From contig CADCUJ010000010.1 of the NCBI GenBank assembly GCA_902805855.1, positions 1-64,000 of the forward strand: a stretch of DNA of 64,000 nucleotides, in the 5' to 3' direction. Origin of the DNA: an uncultured Nocardioidaceae bacterium (lineage in GTDB: Bacteria > Actinomycetota > Actinomycetes > Propionibacteriales > Nocardioidaceae). The notes beneath the pieces are model-generated. The model was given only the letters and a program-made list of their open reading frames with translations. It searched no databases and was not told the origin of the DNA. This document shows, in pieces, positions 43,060 through 53,629 of this stretch. The first letter of the stretch is position 1, and every line of letters begins with the position of its first letter. Position numbers and translations under genes: made by a program.

Positions 43060-44663
43060 CTGGGGCTCCTCTCGACCGACACTGCGCTGGGTGGGTGACT
43101 CGACTCCTGGCCGACGGAGAACGTCACCAGCGTGCCCGCCGGCTCCTGTAGACCGGGACGGTCGCCGACGCTGAGAGTCGCGCCGATGCGGCTTGCCCGC
43201 TCCTGCATGATCCTGAGCCCGAACGAGTCGTCTCGTGCGGTCCGCAGACCCAGACCGTCGTCGCTGATCTCGAGCCGCGCGAAGGGCGGGCGGACGCGGC
43301 AGTCGACCCACAGGTTGCTTGCCTTGGAGTGCTTGCGAGCGTTGGTGATCGCCTCCTGGGCGATCCGGAGAAGCTCCGCCTCCACACCGGCGGTCAGGCG
43401 CGTGGCGGATTCGTCCAAGGTGAGGTGCACCGTCATGTTCGACCTCGACCCGACCTGCCGCACGTAGTCCGACAGCGCCTCACCCAGCCCGGCACCGGCT
43501 CGCGCCTCGGTGCGCAGGTCGAAGATCGACAGTCGCAGCTCGCTGACCAGTCTGGTCAGCTCCTCGCGCAGGTCGCGAAGTCTGCGTGCCTGCTCCGGGT
43601 GGGCGGTGCTGGCAGCGAGGTCGTCGACCAGGTAGCCGATCGAAGCGACCTCCTGGGCGATCCCGTCGTGAATCTCGCGGGCTAGCCGCCGTCGCTCGTC
43701 GGACGTGGCCAGCATCCGCACCTCGTCGAACGCCAGCGCGGTGTCAATCCGCATGGCCTGCTCGTCGACCGCACGCATCAGCTGCTTCAACGAGTCGGGA
43801 GCCGGTGTCTCACCGGAGGCGGAGACGACCACCCCGATCATCCTCGACCCGACCCGCAGGGGGAGCACGGTCCACCGCCGACGGTCACTGCGCCCAGAGG
43901 TCACGACCGCGTTCGTCGGCTCCATCCGGGTCCAGCACTCCTGGATCACCGGGTGATCGGGGGTCAGCGCCTCTCTTGCACCCAGACCGCTGTAGCTGAG
44001 CGGGTTGAGCACGTCACCTTCGCCGCGGACGAACACGGCGGACTGGCTGTCCTGCAGGTGGTCATGGACCACCGACAGCAGCTGGGCAGACATCCCGAAC
44101 GGGTCCAGCCCCGCCGAGAGTCGGCGCGCCACGGTCCGAAGCTGGGTCAGCAGGCGGCGGGCGGACTCGTATGAGGCGTCGCTGACCGGGCGCGGACCCA
44201 GGCCGATCTGCTTCAGCCATGCCCCGAGCACTCCGGCACCGAAACTCGTCAGGAGCCAAGGGCCGAAGGCCTCCAATGCCGCCCCGAAGCCGTCGAAGGG
44301 CGGCGCGGAGGTTGCCAGCAGCACTGCGAGCGTCGTGGCCTGGCCGGTGACCACCAGGGCGACGCCGAGCAGGCCGTGAGCCACCCCGGCGATCAGCGCC
44401 AGCACGACGAGGTAGGGCAGCAGGATGAGCGAGTCGGGCAGGCTTGCTCCGAGCACGACTGCCACGATCAACGTCTCGCTTGCCACGGCCCAAAGCCGGG
44501 CACGGCGGATTTTCAGGCACACAAGCACTGAGGTGATCCCAGTGAGGGCGACGATCAGGCTGGTGGAGATGACAGCAGGAACACCCAAGATCACGCCCAG
44601 CCCGAAGACGGCAGTGAGCGTGAAGGTGCGACCGGCGATCATGATCCGGTCGAGGTTGTCCAT
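43056..44663 (-). CDS. NarL-type sensor histidine kinase with GAF-like domain
   Basis: 535 residues. About six N-terminal hydrophobic segments (residues 10-150), a GAF-like region (about 180-300), HisKA_3 dimerisation helix with phospho-acceptor His in RRRLAREIHDGIAQEV, and a HATPase domain with AQEAITNARKHSKAS (N box) and EISDDGLGL (G1). Abuts tadC (TAG then ATG), and its stop overlaps the regulator start, so the pair is built into the tad operon. Signal unknown. Confidence 0.92.
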   Translation of the reverse strand: MDNLDRIMIAGRTFTLTAVFGLGVILGVPAVISTSLIVALTGITSVLVCLKIRRARLWAVASETLIVAVVLGASLPDSLILLPYLVVLALIAGVAHGLLGVALVVTGQATTLAVLLATSAPPFDGFGAALEAFGPWLLTSFGAGVLGAWLKQIGLGPRPVSDASYESARRLLTQLRTVARRLSAGLDPFGMSAQLLSVVHDHLQDSQSAVFVRGEGDVLNPLSYSGLGAREALTPDHPVIQECWTRMEPTNAVVTSGRSDRRRWTVLPLRVGSRMIGVVVSASGETPAPDSLKQLMRAVDEQAMRIDTALAFDEVRMLATSDERRRLAREIHDGIAQEVASIGYLVDDLAASTAHPEQARRLRDLREELTRLVSELRLSIFDLRTEARAGAGLGEALSDYVRQVGSRSNMTVHLTLDESATRLTAGVEAELLRIAQEAITNARKHSKASNLWVDCRVRPPFARLEISDDGLGLRTARDDSFGLRIMQERASRIGATLSVGDRPGLQEPAGTLVTFSVGQESSHPPSAVSVERSPR

Positions 44664-45605
44664 CTAGACGCCTGCGAAGTTGTCCATGGCCTGGATGACC
44701 GCCGGGCCCATCACGACGATAAACAGACACGGAAGGATGCAGAACATCAGCGGTAGCAAGATCTTGACCGGGACCTTCTGGGCCATCTCCTCCGCACGTT
44801 GCCTGCGCTTGACCCGGATCTCAGCCGACTGGACCCGGAGCACCTGCCCGATCGGGATGCCGAAGGCGTCCGCCTGCACCATCGCGGAGACGAAGGACCG
44901 CAGGTCGGGCAGCGTCGTGCGCTCGCCGAGCGCCCTGAGTGCGTTCGACCTGCCGAGGCCGATCTGCATCTCCTGGAGGACGCGCGCGAACTCGTCCGCG
45001 AGCGGGCCCTTGGTGTTCCGGGCGACCTGAGACAGGGCCGCGTCGAAGGCAAGACCCGCCTCGACCGAGATGGTCAACAGGTCGAGTGCGTCAGGCAGGG
45101 CGTTGCGCAGGCTCGTGCTCCGGTCGCTGCCCTTCTGGTGCAGGTAGAGGTTGGGTGAGTTGTAGCCGATCAGAGCGGCCGCGACACAGACAATCAGCAT
45201 CCTGCTGGAGCTCATGCCCAGGAGCATGCAAGCCAGCAGAGCGATGCCGAGGGCGACCACGAATCCGATGAACTTCAAGGAGATGACCCGGTCGACGGTC
45301 CACCCCGGCGGGTTCCCGGCGACGTCGAGCTTGCCCTTGATCCGCTCCGCGTAGTCCGCGGGGGTCAGCCTCTTCCCGATCCCGACGAACCTGTCGACCG
45401 CCGGCGTCAGGACTCGGTCCTGGAAGGAGGGATCGAGCTCCTGCTGCATCGACGCGGGAGCGGTGGTGAACGCGTCCATCACCGCGAGCGACTTGCTGAC
45501 CCCCCGCGCCTCGTTGGTGAAGACCCCGATGGCCGTCAGGGACAGCAGCAGACCCACGAAGATGGCGGCGATCCCACCGATGAAGATCACGCTCTCGACG
45601 GACAT
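44664..45605 (-). CDS. tadC: Tad secretion inner-membrane protein TadC (T2SF family)
   Basis: 313 residues with three or four helices: N-terminal VIFIGGIAAIFVGLLLSLTA, central FVVALGIALLACMLLG, and C-terminal ILLPLMFCILPCLFIVV. T2SF signature around ALPDALDLLTISVEAGLAFD and GERTTLPDLRSFVSAMVQAD. Forms the pilus assembly platform with TadB. ATG overlaps the tadB stop by one base. Confidence 0.92.
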   Translation of the reverse strand: MSVESVIFIGGIAAIFVGLLLSLTAIGVFTNEARGVSKSLAVMDAFTTAPASMQQELDPSFQDRVLTPAVDRFVGIGKRLTPADYAERIKGKLDVAGNPPGWTVDRVISLKFIGFVVALGIALLACMLLGMSSSRMLIVCVAAALIGYNSPNLYLHQKGSDRSTSLRNALPDALDLLTISVEAGLAFDAALSQVARNTKGPLADEFARVLQEMQIGLGRSNALRALGERTTLPDLRSFVSAMVQADAFGIPIGQVLRVQSAEIRVKRRQRAEEMAQKVPVKILLPLMFCILPCLFIVVMGPAVIQAMDNFAGV

Positions 45606-47605
45606 CAGACCTTCACCTTCACGACACGGCTCATCCAGAAGCCGCCGACGGACATCAGGGCACACATGATGCCGATCATCATCCAGCCGCGTACGTCCGC
45701 CAGGAGCGGCTTGAGGTACGTGGGGTTGACCACCGACAGGTAGAGGACGAAGGCGGGAGGGAGTCCGCCGATGATGATCGCGGAGAGCCGACCCTCGGCC
45801 GACAGGGACTTCACCTGACGCCGGAGGTACTCTCGCTCCCGCATCGTGCTCGCCACCTTGAGCAGCAGGTCGGCGAGGTTTCCGCCGACCTCACGTTGGA
45901 TGCGGATGGCCATCACGATCCAGGTGAAGTCCTCGCTGTCCATCCGGATGGCCACCGAGTCCAGGGCGTCCTCGATCTGGACACCCAGTCGCGCCTCGAT
46001 CAGAGCCCGGCGGAACTCGCCGGCGATCGGCTGGGATCCTTCTCGGACCACCGTGTCGACCGACTGGGTCAGGGACAGCCCGGCGGACAGGCTGCCCGAC
46101 ATCAGCTGCAGCGTGTCGGGCAGATGACTGTCGAAGGCCTTGAGGCGTCGCCCCTTCTTCAATCCGAGGTAGAGCCACGGCACGACAACGCCTGCAGCGA
46201 ACGCGACCGCGGTGATGAAGGGGTTGCCACCAGTGAACAGGAAGCCCACCACGGAGCCCCCCACTGCCGAGCCGGCGTGGAGCAGGAGCCACTCGGCCGG
46301 CTTGAGTGACAGGCCGGCAGCATCGAGCCGGCTGCCCAGCGTGCTCTCCAGGCCCTTGCTGCTCGACAGTGCCTTCTCCGCCACGCCGACCGCGGAGTCG
46401 GTCAGACCCTTCGAGGAGCCGGCGGAGGTCGGCGTCGCGGCACCGACTTGGAAGGCGGCGCGCGGGTCACCGGTCTTGGTGTAGGCGGCCACCCGGTCCT
46501 CGAGTGTCGTCTTCGGCCGTCGCTTGAACACGCCGAGTGCCATGGCGAGTACGAGTAGGCCACCCAAGGCGATGCCACCCATCCCGACGAGCATGAGGTC
46601 ACGAGAGATCGAGAACCGCGGTGCCGAGGCGGCTTGCGGGGTGGCGGGCTGCTCGGCCCCGCTCTCGGGAGCCGACGCCTGCTGGAGGGTGACGAAGGCG
46701 CTGTCGGAGTAGGTATCGCCGTCGGCCTCGATCGAGACAGCAAGGGTCCCCTCGGTGCCGGCGAGGCCGTCGGGAACCGTGACTTCGACGAGGAGCTGGT
46801 TCGCCAGGTCCGCGGCCTCCTCGGAGAACAGCTCCACGAGCGCGTCCGGTTCGTCGGCGGTGAGCAGGGAGCCGTCTCCCGCGGTGGCCAGCTTCTCGAG
46901 TGCCTTACGCGCCCTGGCCGACTGCTCGAGCGCAACGACGTCGGTGTTCACCCCGGACTCGCGGACCACCTCGGTCACCTCGCCGATCGCGGTCTTCGAC
47001 GTGTCCTTGCCGTCGGAGAGCACGAGGAGCCTGCGCTGCCCGTCGCTTCCCGCCGTCTCGAGGGCTTCGACGACTCCGTCGTACAGCCGCGTCTTCGGTG
47101 AGAGCTCGAGGTCGTCGATCGCCTCCCGGAGTCGGTCATGGTCAGGGGTGGGCTCCTGCAGCGTCTCCACCTCGTCGGCGAAGGCGACCAACCCCACCAG
47201 CACGTCTTCGGGAACCGCGTCGAGGTATGCCTGAGCTGCCGCCTTGGCCTGGGTGAACCGCTCCCCGCGCATGCTGTTGCTGGCGTCGAAGGTGATGACG
47301 GCAGTTCGCCGCACCGTTGCCCTGCCTGCCGTGCCGGCGACCTCTGCGACAGCCTCGACGGGCTGGTCGTTGATGCTCACCTGCAACGAGTCGAGGTCGG
47401 GGCTGGTGCCGGCGGCCAGGCCAGGCACCGAGTACAGCACCTGCAGCGCGCCGGCCTCCGCCTCGACGTGGTCGATGCTGCCGGCCGCGTCGGCTCCGTG
47501 GCCGGGGGCAGCGACCAGGATGCTGGCCGCAACCAGGAGGGTGCAGCCCGCTCGCGTGGTCGCTCGGCAGCGTCTCGCGGCTCGCCTCGGGAGCGTGTCG
47601 ACCAT
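45605..47605 (-). CDS. tadB: vWA-TadB fusion protein
   Basis: 666 residues, about twice a usual TadB. Signal peptide, then an extracellular von Willebrand A domain (about residues 95-270) with MIDAS motif ITFDASNSMRGE, Thr in SPKTRLYDGVV and Asp in VLSDGKDTSKT; a linker and helix (LMLVGMGGIALGGLLVLAMA); then the T2SF platform domain (about residues 430-660) with LPDTLQLMSGSLSAGLS and IQREVGGNLADLL. The vWA part may bind pilin, ligand or a partner outside. Starts right after the tadA stop. Confidence 0.93.
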   Translation of the reverse strand: MVDTLPRRAARRCRATTRAGCTLLVAASILVAAPGHGADAAGSIDHVEAEAGALQVLYSVPGLAAGTSPDLDSLQVSINDQPVEAVAEVAGTAGRATVRRTAVITFDASNSMRGERFTQAKAAAQAYLDAVPEDVLVGLVAFADEVETLQEPTPDHDRLREAIDDLELSPKTRLYDGVVEALETAGSDGQRRLLVLSDGKDTSKTAIGEVTEVVRESGVNTDVVALEQSARARKALEKLATAGDGSLLTADEPDALVELFSEEAADLANQLLVEVTVPDGLAGTEGTLAVSIEADGDTYSDSAFVTLQQASAPESGAEQPATPQAASAPRFSISRDLMLVGMGGIALGGLLVLAMALGVFKRRPKTTLEDRVAAYTKTGDPRAAFQVGAATPTSAGSSKGLTDSAVGVAEKALSSSKGLESTLGSRLDAAGLSLKPAEWLLLHAGSAVGGSVVGFLFTGGNPFITAVAFAAGVVVPWLYLGLKKGRRLKAFDSHLPDTLQLMSGSLSAGLSLTQSVDTVVREGSQPIAGEFRRALIEARLGVQIEDALDSVAIRMDSEDFTWIVMAIRIQREVGGNLADLLLKVASTMREREYLRRQVKSLSAEGRLSAIIIGGLPPAFVLYLSVVNPTYLKPLLADVRGWMMIGIMCALMSVGGFWMSRVVKVKV

Positions 47606-47606
47606 G

Positions 47607-48998
<1,392 letters not shown>

Positions 48999-49002
48999 GG
49001 GC

Positions 49003-50196
49003 TCACCTGCTGTTCCGGCGCAGCAGCGCACGTTTTGGAGGCGCCACTCGGGACGACCTCGGGGCCGGGATGTTGGACGACTCGGGCAGCCCCGCCAGGT
49101 CGCCTGCCAGCGCAGCGATGGCTCGACTGACGGCGTGGCGGGGCAGCGTTCCGAGGATCGGCTCGCCGGAGTTCGTGGAGTTGGCCACCTGCGGAGACGT
49201 CGGGATCGAGGCGTCGATCTTCATCTCCAGCGTGCTCTCCACCTTCTCCGGAGTCAGGCCCACCTTCTCGTCCGCGCGGTTGAGGATGAGGTGGCGACGG
49301 TCCTTGGCGAAGTTGAGCAGGTCCAGGGTCTCCGCGGCGATCTTGACGTTCTTGAGCGTCGGCACGTCCAGCATGGTCACCAGCAGCAGCTCGTCGGTCT
49401 CGTCGAACGCTGCCAGGACGTGCTCGTCGAAGCCGGGAGAGGTGTCGACGACCACGAAGTCGAAGTTCGCCTTCAGCAGCCTCAGGACCTTGCCGACCAG
49501 CGAGGCCGGAATGGCGTCGCGCGCATCCGGCTGCACAGGCGCGACAAGCGTGTACAGCTCGTCCCGGTGAGGAGTGAGCAGCGTCTCCAGAAGGCCGATG
49601 TCGAGTCCGGCCTCCATGGGCACGGCATCGGCAAGCGTGCGGGCGGGGAAGAGCTGCAGGGTGATCGCCACATCGCCGAAGCTCAGGTCCAGGTCGACCA
49701 GACACACGCGCTTCTTCCCGTGGCCGCCCAGGGCCAGCGAGAGGTTCACTGCCAGCGTGGTCTTGCCGACCCCGCCCTTGGGCGAGAACACGGTGATCAG
49801 CTTTCCGCGCGGCCCGTCCAGGGCGACCTGTGTGGAACCACTCAGCGCCTCGAAGATCTGGGCCGCCCGGGTGACGGCTGAGCCCACGCCGGTGAGGTCG
49901 CGCTCCTCGACGACTTCGCGCATGCCTGACCGCAGTGCCTCGGCGAGGACGCTGGTGTCCACTCGCCGCCGGATCAAGATGACGCTCGTCGGTGGCCGGG
50001 TGACGCGCAGGGTGCCGGCGAGCGCGGCAGCCGCCTCCAGGTCGACACCCGGGCCGAGGATGATGGCGTACTCGTGTTCGTTCGAGGCGAGCTGGTGCTT
50101 CAGCTCTTCGAGGTTCGAGACGATGGACGCATGCTGCCCGACCGCGTTGGCGAGTGTCTCGGCAACGGCGCTCTGGCCTTCGACGATGATCGGCAT
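49003..50196 (-). CDS. tadZ: TadZ/CpaE-like pilus localisation ATPase
   Basis: 397 residues: an N-terminal receiver-like domain without clear phospho-Asp (about 1-120) and a ParA/MinD-type domain with deviant Walker A TVFSPKGGVGKTT, CLVDLDLSFGD and FVVVDTSPGFDE. Places the Tad machine at its cellular site. The C-terminal tail is basic (PPKRALLRR). It starts 8 bp after rcpC. Confidence 0.92.
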   Translation of the reverse strand: MPIIVEGQSAVAETLANAVGQHASIVSNLEELKHQLASNEHEYAIILGPGVDLEAAAALAGTLRVTRPPTSVILIRRRVDTSVLAEALRSGMREVVEERDLTGVGSAVTRAAQIFEALSGSTQVALDGPRGKLITVFSPKGGVGKTTLAVNLSLALGGHGKKRVCLVDLDLSFGDVAITLQLFPARTLADAVPMEAGLDIGLLETLLTPHRDELYTLVAPVQPDARDAIPASLVGKVLRLLKANFDFVVVDTSPGFDEHVLAAFDETDELLLVTMLDVPTLKNVKIAAETLDLLNFAKDRRHLILNRADEKVGLTPEKVESTLEMKIDASIPTSPQVANSTNSGEPILGTLPRHAVSRAIAALAGDLAGLPESSNIPAPRSSRVAPPKRALLRRNSR

Positions 50197-50204
50197 GGTC
50201 GGTC

Positions 50205-50963
50205 CTACTCGAAGACGTTCTCAGCGGTGACCGGGTCGGCTGCCTTGACGACCGAGTCCTCGGTCAGCAGTGCGAAGGCCACCTCGCCGTTCTTCGCGGC
50301 GTAGATCACCCTTTCGGCCTCTGCCTGGTCCACGGCCAAGGTGAGCAGCGTCTTGGGGACCTCTTCGGTCGTCTGCTCCTCCCCGTCACCGCTCACAGTG
50401 GTCTGGGAGACCACAGTGGTGTCTCCGACGCCGACCACCTGGACTCGGGGGAGCAGGATCCGGGTGTACTCCGGCAACGGGCGCTTCTCGCCATCGGGCA
50501 AGATCAGCTCGGGCTCCGCGGAGACGAAGACCGCAACCTCCGCGCCCGGGGTCACGAAGCCGGCCACCCGTGAGGGATCGGTCAGGTTCACCGAGATGGC
50601 CATCTTCTTCTCCGGGATGGTCAAGACCTCCTGGTCGCCCGGGTCGCCGAACTTGGCGCTGACGATCTGCTCGCCGGGGAAGATCTTGGTCAGCGCGACC
50701 TTGCTGCCCATGTCCACCGTGTTGGTCAGCACACCGGACAGCACCTGTCCCTGCGCGACCGACCCCTCGGCGATCTTCCCGGCCGACTTCGCCTGGTCCA
50801 GGGTCTCTCCGGGCTCGATGACCTTGACCGCCTGGAGCACCTGGACCGCGTCGTACTTCTGGTCGGCGCGTGCGTCCACGCCGCGCACGTACAAGAAGAC
50901 CAATGACGTGCCCAGCGCCGCGATCAGCGCCGCCACGACCAGCAAGACTGTTCTACGCCCCAT
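50205..50963 (-). CDS. cpaB: Flp pilus assembly protein RcpC/CpaB
   Basis: 252 residues. N-terminal helix VLLVVAALIAALGTSLVFLY, then an SAF domain (KVIEPGETLDQAKSAGKIAE) and a RcpC domain with GDQEVLTIPEKKMAISV and VTPGAEVAVFV. In Gram-positive Tad systems it is predicted on the outer face of the membrane, possibly binding wall glycan. First gene of the nine-gene leftward tad operon. Confidence 0.92.
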   Translation of the reverse strand: MGRRTVLLVVAALIAALGTSLVFLYVRGVDARADQKYDAVQVLQAVKVIEPGETLDQAKSAGKIAEGSVAQGQVLSGVLTNTVDMGSKVALTKIFPGEQIVSAKFGDPGDQEVLTIPEKKMAISVNLTDPSRVAGFVTPGAEVAVFVSAEPELILPDGEKRPLPEYTRILLPRVQVVGVGDTTVVSQTTVSGDGEEQTTEEVPKTLLTLAVDQAEAERVIYAAKNGEVAFALLTEDSVVKAADPVTAENVFE

Positions 50964-51052
50964 GCCGAATCCCGATGCTCGATGTTCGTCTCAGATCCAG
51001 GCGTGGGCCACCGCCCAGTCTCGCCCGGGGCCGCTGGCGGCCCGGGTTAAAG

Positions 51053-51066
51053 GTTTACCGGTAAAC
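51053..51066. promoter_or_regulatory. 14-bp perfect palindrome upstream of cpaB
   Basis: GTTTACCGGTAAAC sits in the 169-bp gap between the FadD stop and the cpaB start, 87 bp upstream of cpaB. An AT-rich stretch (AAAAATACGACTTTTT) lies beside it at about 51080-51096, unusual in this GC-rich window. Candidate operator and promoter for the tad operon. Confidence 0.5.
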
Positions 51067-51132
51067 AGCGCAGGTGTCCGAAAAATACGACTTTTTGGCC
51101 TCTTTGAGTCAGAGTGCCGGAGCGGGGGAGGC

Positions 51133-52917
51133 TCAGCCGGTGTACAACGCCTCCACGTCGTCGCGGTACTGCCGCATCACGAGTTCGCGCCGGAGCTTCA
51201 GGCTCGGGGTGAGGTGACCGTCCTCCTCGGTCCACAGGATCGGAAGGACGCTGAACCTGCGGATCGACTCCGCCCAGGAGACTGCCTGGTTGGCGCTGTC
51301 GACGGCAGCCTGGATCTCGGCCAGCAGGGCCGGGTCGTCGGCCAGCAGGGCCGGGTCGGCGGCCTTGCCGCGCTGGTCGGCCCACCGTGCACAGGCCTCC
51401 GGGTCGAGGGTCACCAGCGCAGCGATGAACGGCTTGCCGTCGCCGACCACCAGGCACTGGCTGACCAGGAAGTGCGCCCGGACACGATCTTCCAGGGCGG
51501 AGGGAGAGACCATCTTGCCGCCGGCGGTGACGATCAGCTCGCGTTTGCGCCCCAGGACCCAGACGAAGCCCTCCTCGTCGATCTCACCGAGGTCACCGGT
51601 GTGCAACCAGCCCTCGCCGTCCAGGGCTCGGCGCGTTGCACGCTCGTCGTTCCAGTAGCCGGAGAAGACCTGTCCGCCCCGCACCAGCAGTTCTCCGTCG
51701 TGAACCTGCACGCTCGTGCCGGGCAGCGGCCTGCCGACGGTGCCGATCTTGGTCATGCCGGGGAGGTTGACGGTCGCAGCAGCCGTCGTCTCCGTCAGCC
51801 CGTAGCCCTCGAGCACACAGATGCCGGTCCCTCGGTAGAAGTGGCCCAAACGCTCGCCGAGCTGCGCTCCACCGGACACGGCATACTCGCAGTCGCCACC
51901 CAGGGACTCGCGGATCCTGCGGTAGACGAGCCGGTCGTACGCCGCGTGCCGGGCCCGGAGCAGCAGTCCCGGCCCCCCTGTATCGAGGGAACGGCTGTAG
52001 GCCATGGCCGCGTGGGCCGCCCGATCGAAGAGTCTCCCGCGGCCGTTGGCGGCGGCCTGCTGCGCAGCGGTGCTGAACAGCTTCTCGAAGATCCGCGGAA
52101 CCCCGAGCACGAAGGTCGGCCGGACCGAGGCCAGGTCCCGGGCGAGGCTGGTGACGTCGGAAGAGTGCGCCAGCGGGACGCGTGACATCACCGCTCCCAC
52201 CGCGATGACGCGGGCGAACACGTGCGCAAGGGGCAAGAAGAGCAAGGTCGAGGCGTCTTTGCGGTCGAAGAGCTCCGGCAACGCCGCCCGTGCAGCGCTC
52301 AGCTCGACCATGAAGTTGGCGTGGGTGAGCATGCAGCCTTTGGGCTCCCCCGTGGTGCCCGAGGTGTAGATCAAGGTGGCCAAGGCCTCTGGGGTCAGCG
52401 ACGCGCGCCGTCGCTCGACGGTGTCGTCCGGGACCGCGGCGCCGATTGTGGTGATCGCTGCGATGCCTCGCTCCTCCAGCACCCAGACCAGCGACGGGTC
52501 CACGAGGGCGCTCGCCTTGTCGATGCGCGCCCGGTGCTCGGCCGTCTCGGCGATCACCGCGGACGTCCCGGAGTCGGTCAGGATGTGGCGGAGCTGCTCG
52601 ACCGAGGAGGTCTCGTACAGGGGAACGCTCACCCCTCCGACGAACCAGATCGCGTAGTCCAGCAGGGTCCACTCGTACCGGTTCTTCGACAGCACGGCCA
52701 CTCGGTCGCCGGTGTCGATGCCCGCCGCGACGAGACCCTTCGCCACCGCTCGGACCTCGGCCAGGAACCGCGCCGCCGTGACGTCGCTCCACTGCTCGCC
52801 GGTCCGGCGCCGGCACACGACCTCCCCGGCATGGTCGCGGCCGTTGGCCACCACGGCGTCAGTGAGGTTGCCGGTGCCCGGAAGCTCGAGAGTTGCGGGC
52901 GTCATGTACTCGCGCAC
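51133..52917 (-). CDS. Long-chain fatty-acid-CoA ligase, FadD15-like
   Basis: 594-residue AMP-forming ligase. P-loop-like YTSGTTGEPKG, LPLAHVFARV, VLEGYGLTET and WLHTGDLGEI are all present, with the catalytic Lys region in SLKLRRELVM. Similar to the AMP-binding proteins annotated FadD15 in mycobacteria, next to pimB. GTG 52917 follows AGGAGAGGG; ATG 52905 is the other choice. Activates long-chain fatty acids for lipid synthesis; chain length unknown. Confidence 0.93.
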   Translation of the reverse strand: MREYMTPATLELPGTGNLTDAVVANGRDHAGEVVCRRRTGEQWSDVTAARFLAEVRAVAKGLVAAGIDTGDRVAVLSKNRYEWTLLDYAIWFVGGVSVPLYETSSVEQLRHILTDSGTSAVIAETAEHRARIDKASALVDPSLVWVLEERGIAAITTIGAAVPDDTVERRRASLTPEALATLIYTSGTTGEPKGCMLTHANFMVELSAARAALPELFDRKDASTLLFLPLAHVFARVIAVGAVMSRVPLAHSSDVTSLARDLASVRPTFVLGVPRIFEKLFSTAAQQAAANGRGRLFDRAAHAAMAYSRSLDTGGPGLLLRARHAAYDRLVYRRIRESLGGDCEYAVSGGAQLGERLGHFYRGTGICVLEGYGLTETTAAATVNLPGMTKIGTVGRPLPGTSVQVHDGELLVRGGQVFSGYWNDERATRRALDGEGWLHTGDLGEIDEEGFVWVLGRKRELIVTAGGKMVSPSALEDRVRAHFLVSQCLVVGDGKPFIAALVTLDPEACARWADQRGKAADPALLADDPALLAEIQAAVDSANQAVSWAESIRRFSVLPILWTEEDGHLTPSLKLRRELVMRQYRDDVEALYTG

Positions 52918-53080
52918 GACTTCGCCCTCTCCTGGTCCTCGAGTGCGGCAGCTACCTCGCGCAGGCTACCCGGTGCCACGACACGGCTGCGTCCAGGCGG
53001 GGCCCGCCTCCCCGGTCCCGACCGGACCATGGCCCTGGCCCATATGAGCTATTTTCATGGGACTGTGACCGATTTGCCCG

Positions 53081-53086
53081 CATAAT
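53081..53086 (+). promoter_or_regulatory. Putative -10 box of the first tadE/tadG pair
   Basis: CATAAT, 45 bp before the GTG of tadE, directly after the 12-base element TGACCGATTTGC that also occurs upstream of the pilin gene. No convincing -35 box. Confidence 0.35.
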
Positions 53087-53131
53087 GGAAGGATCACGGA
53101 AGACCGACGGTGCAGAGTGGAGGTGAGTTCC

Positions 53132-53629
53132 GTGCGACGGTGGCCACTTCCCCGACGCTGGAGGAAGCGCGACGAACACGGCGCCTCGGCGGTGGAGTTC
53201 GCCATCTTGCTTCCCCTGCTGCTCGTGGTGCTGTTCGGCATGATCGAGTGCGGTTTCGTGCTGGCCGAGAAGGCCAGCCTGTCCCACGGGGTGCGAGCCG
53301 GCGCCCGGTACGGCTCGGTGAACCTCTACTCGGGGACGCGCACCTGTGGTCAGGTGGTCACCCGGGCCCGCGAACAGGCGGAGACCATCGGGATGCAGGA
53401 AATGGATATCTCCGTCACGGTGAAGCGGGGAGCCAGCGTGGTCTGCTCCGCCGCGGCGGACAGCCCTGCGACGGGCAGCACCGCACCCTGCACCGGCGCC
53501 AGTGCGGCCGGCACCGAGACCCTCCACGTGACGGCGAGCTACGAGACCGACTTCTCGATCCCGCTGACGGGAATTGACTCGCCACTGACCCTCGAGAGCA
53601 CAGGTGCCTACCGGTGCGAGTACAGCTGA
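53132..53629 (+). CDS. tadE: TadE-like minor pilin, first pair
   Basis: 165 residues: basic leader, cleavage-like motif HGASAVEFAILLPLLLVVLF (Glu +5) and helix, then an exported domain with Cys residues (RTCGQVV, VVCSAA, APCTG). TadE pseudopilins initiate or cap Flp fibres. GGAGGTGA seven bases before GTG 53132 sets the start; an upstream GTG at 53117 is less likely. Overlaps tadG by 16 bases. Confidence 0.9.
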   Translation: MRRWPLPRRWRKRDEHGASAVEFAILLPLLLVVLFGMIECGFVLAEKASLSHGVRAGARYGSVNLYSGTRTCGQVVTRAREQAETIGMQEMDISVTVKRGASVVCSAAADSPATGSTAPCTGASAAGTETLHVTASYETDFSIPLTGIDSPLTLESTGAYRCEYS

